A stretch of DNA of 59,843 nt from Flammeovirgaceae bacterium UBA5585 (GCA_002425185.1 DILT01000011.1:1-59843); one strand, 5' to 3'; counted from the first letter of the stretch, positions 1 to 9,427 are shown. Notes: generated by a model not told the origin, from the letters alone. A program made the numbers and translations.

Positions 1-1
1 G

Positions 2-394
2 CCATTCACCATCTTTGATGGTCATGCCCTGGTGAATGGCCTTGTTCAGCTTGGTGTGAAGGGATTTGTTACTAAAGGTGACGATCCTGAGATACTAGTC
101 AAGGCCATTCAGGCAGTAATGAAGGGGAGAAGCTATATCTGCCCAAAAATGCGCGAGTATATCGATGCTAAAAAGGAAGTGTCTTTCGGCCTCGATTTTT
201 CGGAGACTGAGTTAAGACTGGTTGAACTGCTCAGTCATGGACATTCCAGCGAATCAATCGCTAAAGAACTAGAAATCACTGTCCGTACAGCTGAAACCTA
301 CCGGCACCGCCTAATCAAAAGGCTCAATGTTTCAAATTCAATTGAGCTGGTAGAGTATTTTCGTAGGAATGGGTTGTTGAAGGTGTATTCCTGA
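2..394 (+). CDS. LuxR/NarL-type response regulator, C-terminal part
   Basis: This is the 3' end of a two-component response regulator that begins before the window; the frame is open back to the first bases. The first 40 codons are the last helix and strand of a receiver domain, with the typical GVKGFVTK segment that holds the conserved lysine. A GerE/LuxR helix-turn-helix follows (SETELRLVELLSHGHSSES, then TVRTAETYRHRL), which binds DNA. The protein ends 20 residues after the recognition helix region, as usual. The signal it answers to and its sensor kinase are outside the window. A degraded relative of its last 30 codons lies at 9428-9517. An internal GTG at 32 could be taken for a start, but homology continues upstream of it, so it is not the true start. 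Confidence 0.85.
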   Translation, partial: PFTIFDGHALVNGLVQLGVKGFVTKGDDPEILVKAIQAVMKGRSYICPKMREYIDAKKEVSFGLDFSETELRLVELLSHGHSSESIAKELEITVRTAETYRHRLIKRLNVSNSIELVEYFRRNGLLKVYS

Positions 395-527
395 TTCATA
401 CAGTATCGGTTATTATTTGTTTCTATAGTTAAGGTTTTCTAATAAGTAATTATGCAGGAAAAGCCTTACTTCAAAATAATATATCTTGCAGATAAACTCT
501 TAGGTTAAGATACCAAAGTTACTTTGT

Positions 528-1679
528 CTAGTTTTTCAGGACTGCATAAACATCTATTTCTTCGATATATCCACCAGGTGAGTTCTTAAATTGATTGGCT
601 TGTCGGTGTTGAGGATTCGCCTTGCCTGCCCTCCTAATGGTATCAATTTTCCATCCGACATCTGAGAGCTGTAGGGACTCCTTGATTAATTCTGTCGGGG
701 TTTTTTGGGAAAGACTTGGCAGTGCCCCAAACCGTATGACCATCTTAGCATTTGACTTACTACGCTTTGCAACATTTTTCCAAACCTTGGCAATATCCTC
801 TTTGAACGATCCTTCTGAACCATGTTTGATTTGCTGTGGATTAGGATAGTGAACTGAATCCAATCCACCTAAGAACCAATTTCTCAGCCATTGATCCTGC
901 TCGTAAGTGACCATTCCGAAGTACGGAGGTGAAGTTATAATCCAATCAAACTTCTCCTCCGGGATGCCCGTTAGTCGTCTACTATCAGAAAGAATAATCT
1001 TCCCTTTAGATTTCTTCGGCAGTTGATCATTAAAAATATACTCCGCCTTCCTTTTCACAAGTGAAAGAACATTAACATATCTCGGTTCTAGATTGCGCGT
1101 CTCCCAAAATCGCACCGAATAATCTGGTTTTGTTGCGAACGTTCTCGGCATCTGATTAGAAAGGTAAGATGGTTCTGTCTTCATTAATGGCCCATGAAGA
1201 ATCCCTAGGCATAAAGCGCGTAAAGCAATATCAATCCTATTGAGTCTCGTTTTAGAATTGAAGTATTGTCGTAATTTGCAAATATCATTGAGTGTCTCAC
1301 AATGATAGGCCCATTCCCAAAATTCACCCTTTGGATGCCTCTTTGAGGAAGTATGCAGCAATATATCGCGGCACAGCGCAGCAACTTCCCTAGGTTTTAC
1401 TTCCACAAGCTTTGCTTGTGCTATAGCATGGGCCACAGGATTGCTGTCAATCCCGTATGAACTTAGTCCCCTTAAACGTGCTGCATAATTAGTAGTTCCC
1501 CGACCACAGAAGGGGTCAAATATCAAATCCTTCTTTTTCGCCTCCTTCAACAATGAATAAGGAAAAGTTAACGGAAACATGGTGAAGTATGGGCAGATCG
1601 AATTGAGCCGAACCGTGGGATGCAGTTTGTTCGAGATTTCAATGGATGAATGCGGCACCGGTAAGTACAAAATGGCCAT
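528..1679 (-). CDS. DNA methyltransferase (N4-cytosine/N6-adenine type), copy 1
   Basis: The 383-residue protein has the AdoMet-binding motif FDPFCGRGTT (residues about 54-63), preceded by a motif X-like segment (PYFTMFPLTFPYSLL), and the catalytic motif TSPPYFG at about 249-255. That order (X, I, then IV) is the alpha arrangement of amino-methyltransferases, which methylate the exocyclic amine of cytosine or adenine. A TSPPY motif is more usual in N4-cytosine enzymes, but N6-adenine cannot be excluded. It is a clear paralogue of the gene at 1792-2895: both share the CPYF/CPYY start, DPFCGRGTT, a LHGP segment and QDQWLRNWFLGG. The two are divergent across a 112-base gap. Such a pair would suit methylation of the two strands of an asymmetric site (inference). 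The start at 1679 gives a full motif X region. Confidence 0.85.
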   Translation of the reverse strand: MAILYLPVPHSSIEISNKLHPTVRLNSICPYFTMFPLTFPYSLLKEAKKKDLIFDPFCGRGTTNYAARLRGLSSYGIDSNPVAHAIAQAKLVEVKPREVAALCRDILLHTSSKRHPKGEFWEWAYHCETLNDICKLRQYFNSKTRLNRIDIALRALCLGILHGPLMKTEPSYLSNQMPRTFATKPDYSVRFWETRNLEPRYVNVLSLVKRKAEYIFNDQLPKKSKGKIILSDSRRLTGIPEEKFDWIITSPPYFGMVTYEQDQWLRNWFLGGLDSVHYPNPQQIKHGSEGSFKEDIAKVWKNVAKRSKSNAKMVIRFGALPSLSQKTPTELIKESLQLSDVGWKIDTIRRAGKANPQHRQANQFKNSPGGYIEEIDVYAVLKN

Positions 1680-1791
1680 AAAAATACATTCTTAGTCCAA
1701 ATTCCACAAAAATCGATTTGTAATTGAAGCGGGGGAATGAAATCATGGTTTATGCCAGAGGATTGACTATTAGTAATCAGAATCAACGGTC

Positions 1792-2895
1792 ATGGCTAAC
1801 ACAATGGCATATGATAGGCGTTATGCACTGAACGCCATTTGTCCCTACTACACTTCCTTTCCGCTGGAATATCCGATGAGTATTCTTAAGAAATATAAGA
1901 ATGAAACAATTCTTGACCCATTTTGTGGTCGAGGAACTACGTTGTATGCTTCTCGAGAACTTGGATTTCCTGCTTGGGGAATCGATTCTTCTCCGATAGC
2001 TGTTGCAATTTCCAATGCAAAACTCGCAATCGTTAAACCTGACGATGTTTTGGATCTCGCTTCAACGCTAATTCATAAAGAGCCTATCTGTTTACCAGAT
2101 AATGAGTTTTTCCAAGTCGCATTTTCATTTGAAACCCTACGGCAAATTTGTTCTATTCGGGAAGGTTTGATCAACTCCCAAACGGAGTCAGATGCATCTG
2201 TCGTTCTAAGAGCAGCAATGATTGGATGTTTACACGGCCCTCAAACTAAAACCATACAGACCGCTAGTTACTTTTCGAATCATATGCTCCGAACATTTTC
2301 ACCTAAACCAGTTTACTCGATCAAGTATTGGAAAAGTAATAATTTAAAAGCACCAAAGATTGATGTGCTCAAGGTTTTAGCAAAGAAACTTCATAGGATC
2401 CCAAATAATTTCGATGTTATTCACCCTTCTTCGGTCATCATGGGTGATTGCACAGATCCTAAAACATATCAAGATATAAGCAAAAGATTTTCTCTTGTAA
2501 TTACATCTCCACCATACTACGGTATGCGTACTTATATTCAGGATCAATGGTTAAGAAACTGGTTTCTCGGAGGCCCTGATATTGTAGACTACAAAATTAA
2601 ACGACAGTTGAATCATAATGGTCAGTTAGCCTTCATTCAATCTCTGGCTTCAGCTTTGAAAAATCTATTGTTGTCACAATCTGATTCGTTGAATCTTTAT
2701 GTTCGGTTCGGGGCAATACCATCAGTTAAAAGTTGCGCAAAACAGATCATGCTGTCATCCATTGAAGAGGCCACAGGATGGAAAATAGTTTCGATAAGTG
2801 AATCAAATAATCATCATGGGAAAAGACAAGCGCGGCAAATGCAATGTACATCCAAGGTTGCTCCAGAATTCGATTTTCACTTTTCAAGGGCTTAG
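1792..2895 (+). CDS. DNA methyltransferase (N4-cytosine/N6-adenine type), copy 2
   Basis: The 367-residue protein has DPFCGRGTT (residues 42-50) and TSPPYYG (about 238-244), with CPYYTSFPLEYP just upstream as motif X. It is the diverged partner of the methyltransferase at 528-1679 and has the same domain order and a nearly identical QDQWLRNWFLGG segment after the catalytic motif. The central 130 residues differ most between the two, which is where a target-recognition region would lie. The gene is transcribed away from copy 1 and toward the helicase-nuclease gene; its stop codon overlaps that gene's stop by 4 bases. Tight packing with a nuclease-helicase suggests the pair protects host DNA in a restriction-like system (inference). 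The target sequence is unknown. Confidence 0.85.
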   Translation: MANTMAYDRRYALNAICPYYTSFPLEYPMSILKKYKNETILDPFCGRGTTLYASRELGFPAWGIDSSPIAVAISNAKLAIVKPDDVLDLASTLIHKEPICLPDNEFFQVAFSFETLRQICSIREGLINSQTESDASVVLRAAMIGCLHGPQTKTIQTASYFSNHMLRTFSPKPVYSIKYWKSNNLKAPKIDVLKVLAKKLHRIPNNFDVIHPSSVIMGDCTDPKTYQDISKRFSLVITSPPYYGMRTYIQDQWLRNWFLGGPDIVDYKIKRQLNHNGQLAFIQSLASALKNLLLSQSDSLNLYVRFGAIPSVKSCAKQIMLSSIEEATGWKIVSISESNNHHGKRQARQMQCTSKVAPEFDFHFSRA

Positions 2896-5800
2896 TGCCA
2901 CCTTACTTCCCCATGTCTTACTTTCCCCGAATCAATTGTGACTAATTTTCTATTTGAACAGAACTCTTCGATATAGGATTTTAATGCTATGGCAGTTTTA
3001 GCAGCTTTTTGATCCGATGGAAGATGGTATGCCAAGGCTTTTGGCATTATCACAATACATTTAGCCTGAGCTCGCGACACTGCAACGTTAGTTCGCTCCA
3101 TCTGTAAGAGGAACGCTTCTTCACCTTCAATTATATCTGTATCACCGACACCGAAGGATACAAGAATGGTTTGACGTTCGCCTCCTTGAAATCTCTCTAC
3201 AGTATCTACCGCTTCAAAAATCTTTACCGGATCTGCATGTGGGAATAAGTTCTTCAGTTCACGAATTACAAGTGCCTTTTGTGCCTTATGCGGTGTTACT
3301 ACTCCAATGCCAATTTCAAAGAAATCATTATCAGTGTATGGTTCAAATATATCAGGCTCTCCGGAATCTAAAACCTTTGACATTGAGTTTCGAAGGCAAA
3401 ATGCCAACGCGGCTACTAATTTCGCCTCAACTTCATTTGCTTGGGATGAAACAATATCCTCATGTATTAAAGCTGTTACAACCCGAGAAGGATTGAGAAG
3501 CTCCAGATATGCATCACTCTTCGGCAATCCATCCGGTATTTTACTTAAAGTTAAAGAGAGTGGTACTATCTCCTTTAGGTGTTTATCTTTGTATGCTCTC
3601 AGCTGTGATGGATAGCCCAGCGTTCTGGCAAATTCAACTAAATGGTCGGCCGAACGATAATTTATATGCAGCTCGCTTGATGCAAGCTTGAATCGTGAAA
3701 GCAAATACGTTTGAATACTTCCGACCAAATACTCAGCATTTTTCGGTGGTTCTAAACCAGCTATGGGTGGCATCTGTAATTGGTCTCCTGCAATCACAAG
3801 CTGGGCTGATGGTTTTAACAGCGCGAGAGGCCTCAATGCCATTGTTAGTTCAACCTGAGAACTTTCATCAATGATCACCACATCAAACATTTCCTGAATA
3901 ATTGAAGGTCCTAAAGTCAGTTCCCTAATCTTATGAACAATATGTGCAGTGGTTGCCAAAACAGTAACCCGGTTATCGTCAGCCAGACTTTCATACATTT
4001 CAACCGCTGCAACCTCACCATTAATTAACCTGAAACTCCTTGCTTTGATATGACTCTCAACTGTTGGTAGTGCCTTTGGTTCACGACTTGAGGAATACAC
4101 GCCATAAATTTCTGCCGAACAACTGGTATCTTCATTCAAACTTCCTATGAGTCGTCCTAAAAGTTCTTCTACCGCACGATAGTTCGGCCCTGTCACTAAT
4201 ATATTCTTCCCCATCGCTGTAGTCTTAGATTCTTTGATAAGTGCATGGAGGAAACCAACTAATGTATCTGTCTTTCCAGTTCCTGGTGGACCCCAAACTA
4301 CGGTTAACTGATATTTTACACAGTTTATGATCGCATCTTTCTGACTTGGATTTAGCCTACCACTTTTGTATGTGTTAAGGAAATTTTTTATTGCGGCAAT
4401 TTCAGCAGGAGTCCGAACGACTTGCTTAGACAATTCACGAGCTGACCACAAAACTTTAGCCATAGGAAGATCGGCATCAGTTCCTGCAAGAGTTTTCTTT
4501 GCAGCACTTGATCCCATAGCTATACGAGCTGTTTGATCAATTTTTGCACATTGAGGATTACCCAACTCTCTTAAGATGCTTGTAGTAACTTCCGAATAAT
4601 CCGGTGGTAGACCCTTCAAAATAAATATTGGCTGGTTAAATATAGGAATCTTACCTTCCTGGAATAACCCATTAAAAATTCCTTCCAGCTTACTCCAGCC
4701 CGGCCTTAGTCTAATCGTTGCTCTTCTGCTAACACGATCAAATCGCACAATTCGAACCGAGATTACTTTATGCATTTTCAGTCCTAAATATCTCTGATCA
4801 TTGTCATCCTCTGGAGTAAGTCCTAAACTTCTAGGGGTTTGTAATGGGTAGCCAGGCTGACTCACGATACCCAAGACACAAAAATCATCTCCCTCATCAA
4901 GTTTAGCCTCCGTAGATTCTTCACTCACTTCAAATTCATACTCGTGATTTCCAAGATTACGCTGTAATCTAGTAAGAACAATCGCATTATATGAGGACTC
5001 AAGAATATTAACACTGGATACAAACGACCTAAGTGATTCAACATTCGAAGTAGCGGCCGACACCTTGTCCCATTGTATCCATAACTTGGAATCGTACGCA
5101 ACACTTGCGGCACCTCTGAAGTTGGCAGTATTCATCGCAGGAGCTTGACCACTGATATTTTCTCTAAGATCAAATCGCAATTGAGCAGTTATGCTTGCGA
5201 GTGCCCATGCATGCGCCTTCAAAACAGACTTGTATTTTCCGATGGCTTCTTGGATGGTGATATCCTTTCCATAACTTTTAATCAATCCCGTTGATGATTG
5301 CCAAATCTCGAAGATTCTCTCCCTAGGAATCGCATTACCAAGAGGCTCAATATAATACTTATCTATATTTTTTGGTGCCATCTTCTCAAAATGATAATGA
5401 CTCGCTGTGCCTAACAGTGTTGTTGAAAACTTGACTGGTAAGTGAATATAATTTCGAATTATGTCTCGGATAAAAACAATCCCAGGTGCTAGTTCGGTTT
5501 CTCGCTCCATCAACTCATCCGCAGGGAATATCCAGATAAGGGCTCGTTGTGCCCTCTCCGTCAACTCAAGCACTTCAACTAAGTGTCGACTAAATGCATT
5601 ACACAACTCCTGATACTGACGTGGCTCCCAAAAAATAATCTGAGTGTGAACAGAACCCCATCCATTTTCATTAAACAACCTTTCAGACTGCTCAACCCAA
5701 TCACCCATTTTCTGAATGAAATCGCGCAAAACTACCCATTCAGCTTTTGCGTTATTCTTTGGAACAACAAATGCCTCTTCAGAAAAGGTTCTGAAGGTTA

Positions 5801-7151
5801 TCTTCTTGTCGTCCTCCATATAAAATTTTCCAAATGGGAACGATAAAATTCCACGCAACGAGATGCCTGTCAATAATCCCGAACTCGAATCAAAATTTAC
5901 CACAATGCAATACTCTGCATTCCAATACTTTGCTAGCGTAGCAACTTTATTTTGGTTGTCAACTGTATGAGTTCCACTGGTTAGTGCAGCCGCACGCTTT
6001 CCAATATTTTCACGATCCCTTTTTAACAGAACATGTTTTTTGAATGTAGGTGTAGTAGATGCAATATCAACCAGACTCTCAATTTTTGGCAGGCCATCGT
6101 TAACTAATATATTTGATGCTCCTCTGCTAAGACTGTCCATTTTTGAAAGATGGTCAGTCTTATCAGCTGTATGAAGACAATAGTGCTCCGGATGCGCATC
6201 GTAAATCCTTGCATCTGTAGGAGTTAGAAGGTGTCGGAAACCTAACCAGTCACAGGAGCCACATTTTGAGTTCACGTGATAGATCAATGATTCCCACCCA
6301 TGCGCATCGCCTTGCTTAATCACTCTCGGAAGATCTTCTCTAAAGAATTTCTTCACGCTGGGCATATAAATCAAGTAATCTATCGCTCCCTCTTTTAAAT
6401 CTTGGATTAGTGCTTTTACACGATTTTCAATTTCACCACCTTGTACTAAACCAAGAATTCGCTCAAGATTCGGCATATCAACATTCTTCCAAAGATAAAT
6501 AGAATCACTTATATAGAATTTATCCTTGAATTGCGCGCCATCAGAATAAAGCCAATTTGAAAGAAAGAATGCATAGAGACATACTTCAGCAGAGTAACTT
6601 GGATTCGCCTCTGTGACATTTTTTAAATCAATGACACTAACACCTAAACGTGTGTCACCAGCTTGAATAGGTTTCCGTCTTCCATCCGGCAAAATCTCAC
6701 TTTCATTGAGTTCTGGTTTGTGAATAAATAAAGCATCAGGTTTCAGCCCTGCCAGTGATGGAATTAAAGCTTTGTCGTCTGTCGCAAGTTCAAGATTAGT
6801 CAAAGCAAAATCTCTAAAGCTTTGCGGCTGAATCTCAGGCTGAAGAATAAATGTATCTGCTGTAGCCTGAATCAGTCCTTCAATAATACTTGTAGATGCC
6901 CTGCCTCTGGACTTATGAATTACCTTTCCTGGCAATGACTCAATAAGTTTGTCGAACTCATCATATTCGAACTCACGACCAGAAGTGGTGACTAATTGAA
7001 CGCCAGGCCTCGATTTAAGGGCAGCAGGAATTCCCAATTTTACAGCGTCATCTTTTTTTATTAGCGAAAGGTATAGTTCCTTATCACATTGAGTTCTCAA
7101 ATACATTGCGAATTTACTCTTCGATAATGTTCGTAATTGCGCTATAGACAT
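2892..7151 (-). CDS. Fe-S RecB-like nuclease fused to SF1 (Dna2/Upf1-like) helicase
   Basis: This 1419-residue protein joins a nuclease to a helicase. The N-terminal third looks like a Cas4/Dna2/AddB-type PD-(D/E)XK nuclease: a first cysteine at residue 22 (TQCDKELYLSL), an acidic KPDALF segment, the catalytic IDLKN at about 175, and CGSC at about 295 with a further Cys near 323, the pattern of a 4Fe-4S cluster that staples the domain. The C-terminal third is an SF1B helicase: GPPGTGKT at about 952-960, IIDESSQ at about 1093, GDQLQMPP, HINYRSAD, and TNVAVSRAQ at about 1352. The middle about 550 residues match no domain I recognise. Predicted activity is ATP-driven unwinding with nuclease cleavage of DNA. 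Its place between a methyltransferase pair and a second nuclease points to restriction of unmodified phage DNA (inference). It could alternatively be a repair enzyme. Confidence 0.82.
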   Translation of the reverse strand: MSIAQLRTLSKSKFAMYLRTQCDKELYLSLIKKDDAVKLGIPAALKSRPGVQLVTTSGREFEYDEFDKLIESLPGKVIHKSRGRASTSIIEGLIQATADTFILQPEIQPQSFRDFALTNLELATDDKALIPSLAGLKPDALFIHKPELNESEILPDGRRKPIQAGDTRLGVSVIDLKNVTEANPSYSAEVCLYAFFLSNWLYSDGAQFKDKFYISDSIYLWKNVDMPNLERILGLVQGGEIENRVKALIQDLKEGAIDYLIYMPSVKKFFREDLPRVIKQGDAHGWESLIYHVNSKCGSCDWLGFRHLLTPTDARIYDAHPEHYCLHTADKTDHLSKMDSLSRGASNILVNDGLPKIESLVDIASTTPTFKKHVLLKRDRENIGKRAAALTSGTHTVDNQNKVATLAKYWNAEYCIVVNFDSSSGLLTGISLRGILSFPFGKFYMEDDKKITFRTFSEEAFVVPKNNAKAEWVVLRDFIQKMGDWVEQSERLFNENGWGSVHTQIIFWEPRQYQELCNAFSRHLVEVLELTERAQRALIWIFPADELMERETELAPGIVFIRDIIRNYIHLPVKFSTTLLGTASHYHFEKMAPKNIDKYYIEPLGNAIPRERIFEIWQSSTGLIKSYGKDITIQEAIGKYKSVLKAHAWALASITAQLRFDLRENISGQAPAMNTANFRGAASVAYDSKLWIQWDKVSAATSNVESLRSFVSSVNILESSYNAIVLTRLQRNLGNHEYEFEVSEESTEAKLDEGDDFCVLGIVSQPGYPLQTPRSLGLTPEDDNDQRYLGLKMHKVISVRIVRFDRVSRRATIRLRPGWSKLEGIFNGLFQEGKIPIFNQPIFILKGLPPDYSEVTTSILRELGNPQCAKIDQTARIAMGSSAAKKTLAGTDADLPMAKVLWSARELSKQVVRTPAEIAAIKNFLNTYKSGRLNPSQKDAIINCVKYQLTVVWGPPGTGKTDTLVGFLHALIKESKTTAMGKNILVTGPNYRAVEELLGRLIGSLNEDTSCSAEIYGVYSSSREPKALPTVESHIKARSFRLINGEVAAVEMYESLADDNRVTVLATTAHIVHKIRELTLGPSIIQEMFDVVIIDESSQVELTMALRPLALLKPSAQLVIAGDQLQMPPIAGLEPPKNAEYLVGSIQTYLLSRFKLASSELHINYRSADHLVEFARTLGYPSQLRAYKDKHLKEIVPLSLTLSKIPDGLPKSDAYLELLNPSRVVTALIHEDIVSSQANEVEAKLVAALAFCLRNSMSKVLDSGEPDIFEPYTDNDFFEIGIGVVTPHKAQKALVIRELKNLFPHADPVKIFEAVDTVERFQGGERQTILVSFGVGDTDIIEGEEAFLLQMERTNVAVSRAQAKCIVIMPKALAYHLPSDQKAAKTAIALKSYIEEFCSNRKLVTIDSGKVRHGEVRWH

Positions 7152-7330
7152 AACTTAAACTTATTTACAAGTAGTCGCCCCGCTAATGACATCTATGAAT
7201 TGATCTCAAAGGGGGGGACTCACTGATAAATCTATAGAAAAATAGATGCATAAAAAAACACAAGATCAATGGGAGCGTAAAAAATATTAAAATAATTGTA
7301 GTATAATTTATTGACTTAATATCTTGCTTA

Positions 7331-8767
7331 ATGGCTTTACAACCCTTCGATAAAATCAAAACAAAGATTCATAATTTCACCAGATCATCAATTATTGAAT
7401 CTAGCATAGAGCTATTGTCCATTGTGGAGAAGGAACAAAAGAAAAACTTTCCCATCTGGTTCGTATTAGTTTTAGTTAAATGGGCATTTGTCTACACTAA
7501 AAACACTAAGTTTAAAAAAAGGGCAACAATTCATGATATCATTAACATTCTTCGACTTATTGAAGAATTTGAGTCAAGGCGGGTAATTGATTTCAAGTTT
7601 GGCATTCGCAGAGGACTACGAATACTTGCTTACCAACAATCCTTAATAACAGAAAATATCCACACAGATGTCTTTGAAAGACAACTTGCATTATATACTC
7701 AACGGAAATCACGTTTTGATATTGAATCAGATTTTCAAAAGAGAACAAATCTTACAATAGTAGACTTCATTAAAATGTCTCAATACACATTTATCTATCT
7801 AAATATGGATAAATTCAACACCTGGATATATGATGGAGTACTTCATCAAGATTACTGGGACATCATGAATAAACAATTTGGCCATACGAAAACTAAGTCA
7901 TTTGAAACTATTCTTGCCTTTAAAGGTGAAAGTGACATTTTAAAACTTCAAAAAATGACCCAAGAGGTTTATCAGTTATATGAAACCAATCTCTGGACTT
8001 TAAAGCCATTCTTTTTTTTCAGAGGCAATTATAGAATACTTCATAGGACAGTTTTCAACCTTACAGTTAGGGATTTTATTTACGATTTTATGAAAAGGGT
8101 CGCCCCTGAAGAATTTGGACGAGAATTCGGACATCGGATGGAGCGATACGTTGAGTTTGGGTTGGAAGAATCAGGAAAGTCATTTAAAAATGAACAGGAG
8201 TTACGACTCGATTTTCCGGGGTCTGGCAAAATTGTCGACTTCTTGACCGAAGAAAACCTTTTGATTGAATGTAAAGCAATTGAATTACATCCTCGAGCAG
8301 GGATAATCCGAAAAAAAGAACTTCTTCTGAATGAATTTCAAGACTCGATTATCAAATCCTATCAGCAACTTTTGTCTGCTGCCCAATCAATAAAATGTTC
8401 AATACCTGCTTATGGACTTGTGGTCACTTATAAAGACACATACGTTGGTTTTGGATCAGACGCGTGGAGTGAATTTTTAGAAAGGCCAATTTTAGAATTT
8501 CTTAAATCAAGCAACATTCCATTATCTGTTCTTCCCCCTGAGAATTTGTGCTTTATCACTATTCAGGATTGGGATCACATGGTACAAGTAGTAAAAGAAA
8601 AGCCACTTTCATTTAAGGATATTATGCACATGGCCTTCAGCAGTTTTCGTTCAAAAATTCCAGACGAACAGATTATGTTTTTTGATCAAGAACTTAAAAA
8701 ACAGTTTCCAATTTCAACTACCAACTTATCATATTTACAAAATGCGAGGACGCTTCTTAACAACTAG
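7331..8767 (+). CDS. PD-(D/E)XK nuclease-like protein
   Basis: The 478-residue protein has no close relative I can name. Residues about 265-320 carry a restriction-endonuclease-like core: a helix with FGREFGHRMERYVEFGL, then KIVDF with Asp303, then LIECKA with Glu313 and Lys315, the D...ExK arrangement of metal-dependent nucleases. The N-terminal 250 residues are mostly helical and unassigned; a hydrophobic stretch at about 42-55 is too short and interrupted to call a membrane segment. The gene diverges from the helicase-nuclease across 179 bases and closes the methyltransferase-helicase cluster, so it may be the effector nuclease of that set (inference). It may equally be an independent defence gene. 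Confidence 0.6.
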   Translation: MALQPFDKIKTKIHNFTRSSIIESSIELLSIVEKEQKKNFPIWFVLVLVKWAFVYTKNTKFKKRATIHDIINILRLIEEFESRRVIDFKFGIRRGLRILAYQQSLITENIHTDVFERQLALYTQRKSRFDIESDFQKRTNLTIVDFIKMSQYTFIYLNMDKFNTWIYDGVLHQDYWDIMNKQFGHTKTKSFETILAFKGESDILKLQKMTQEVYQLYETNLWTLKPFFFFRGNYRILHRTVFNLTVRDFIYDFMKRVAPEEFGREFGHRMERYVEFGLEESGKSFKNEQELRLDFPGSGKIVDFLTEENLLIECKAIELHPRAGIIRKKELLLNEFQDSIIKSYQQLLSAAQSIKCSIPAYGLVVTYKDTYVGFGSDAWSEFLERPILEFLKSSNIPLSVLPPENLCFITIQDWDHMVQVVKEKPLSFKDIMHMAFSSFRSKIPDEQIMFFDQELKKQFPISTTNLSYLQNARTLLNN

Positions 8768-8881
8768 CGATTGGTCACCAGAATTTTTCTGCAGAGTCTC
8801 TGGAATGATCTCGAATCCAGTTATTCCTTGTTGTCTTTTTATCTGAAATTAGGCTATTCTGGACTCTTCAAAAATACTCTC

Positions 8882-9124
8882 TTACCATGACCACTCTTTA
8901 GCATCAAAGCTGCTTGTAACGAAGTCAACGCTTTCTCTTTTAACCTTCTTAAAATCTGACCAGGACTTCTTTGCCTTTTTTTCTACAGGGGTAATCATAA
9001 TGACTCTGTTTTTTACTGTTATTTTTATAGTGTCAATTATACCACCCTTGTCAAGAATGGCCTTCGGGAACAGTATCCCTTTTGAGTTCCCTATTTTTCG
9101 GATTTTGGTGACAGTGGTACTCAT
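8882..9124 (-). CDS. AbrB/MazE-type antitoxin, toxin partner missing
   Basis: The 80-residue protein has the swapped-hairpin AbrB fold signature: VTKIRKIGNSKGILFPKAIL at the start, with ITVKNRVIMITPV as the second strand pair, and an acidic, aromatic tail ending EWSW. This tail usually wraps the MazF toxin, and the toxin gene normally overlaps the antitoxin stop. Here only a 6-codon open stretch (MVREYF) follows in that position before a stop, so the toxin is absent or deleted. The N-terminal domain should bind DNA as a dimer and repress its own promoter; a palindrome with GTTATAAC arms lies 8 bases upstream of the start. As an orphan it may be a relic of a toxin-antitoxin pair or a stand-alone regulator. 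Confidence 0.75.
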   Translation of the reverse strand: MSTTVTKIRKIGNSKGILFPKAILDKGGIIDTIKITVKNRVIMITPVEKKAKKSWSDFKKVKRESVDFVTSSFDAKEWSW

Positions 9125-9131
9125 ATTTTTA

Positions 9132-9154
9132 TGTTATAACGTAAAGTTATAACA
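9132..9154 (-). promoter_or_regulatory. Putative operator palindrome of the AbrB/MazE gene
   Basis: Two copies of GTTATAAC, itself a palindrome, are separated by 5 bases (GTAAA) and extended by T and A on the outside, giving an overall inverted repeat. It lies directly upstream of the antitoxin start codon at 9124. Antitoxins of this family bind such palindromes to repress their own operon. The binding itself is inferred from position only. Confidence 0.5.
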
Positions 9155-9427
9155 TTTACAAAATCAATTGGTCTTAAGGAATTTATTTTTTCATCGTCTT
9201 GAGGAATCTTGAAGTTTCAATTGTGCATATACTGAAATAGACCTATTGTATTGGTTCGTTGAGTACTATTTCATTCATCAATTATTATAGTATAAATGTA
9301 AAAATTGATCCACCACACAAACAATAGGAGTTACTCTTAGATAATTTGCTGTGAGGAATTATTGCAATTAATCGAAGTAACAGTGGGTAATTAAATTGCT
9401 ATCGACTAGGCTACTATCCACTACGTA

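Noticed and set aside
6611..6640. TGTGACATTTTTTAAATCAA on the plus strand, as a possible left end of the element
   Set aside because: It lies inside the conserved nuclease motif region of the helicase gene, has no yifB sequence beside it and lacks the internal repeats.
8840..8881. MVREYF frame after the antitoxin, as a MazF remnant
   Set aside because: Only six codons; no further MazF-like sequence in any frame.
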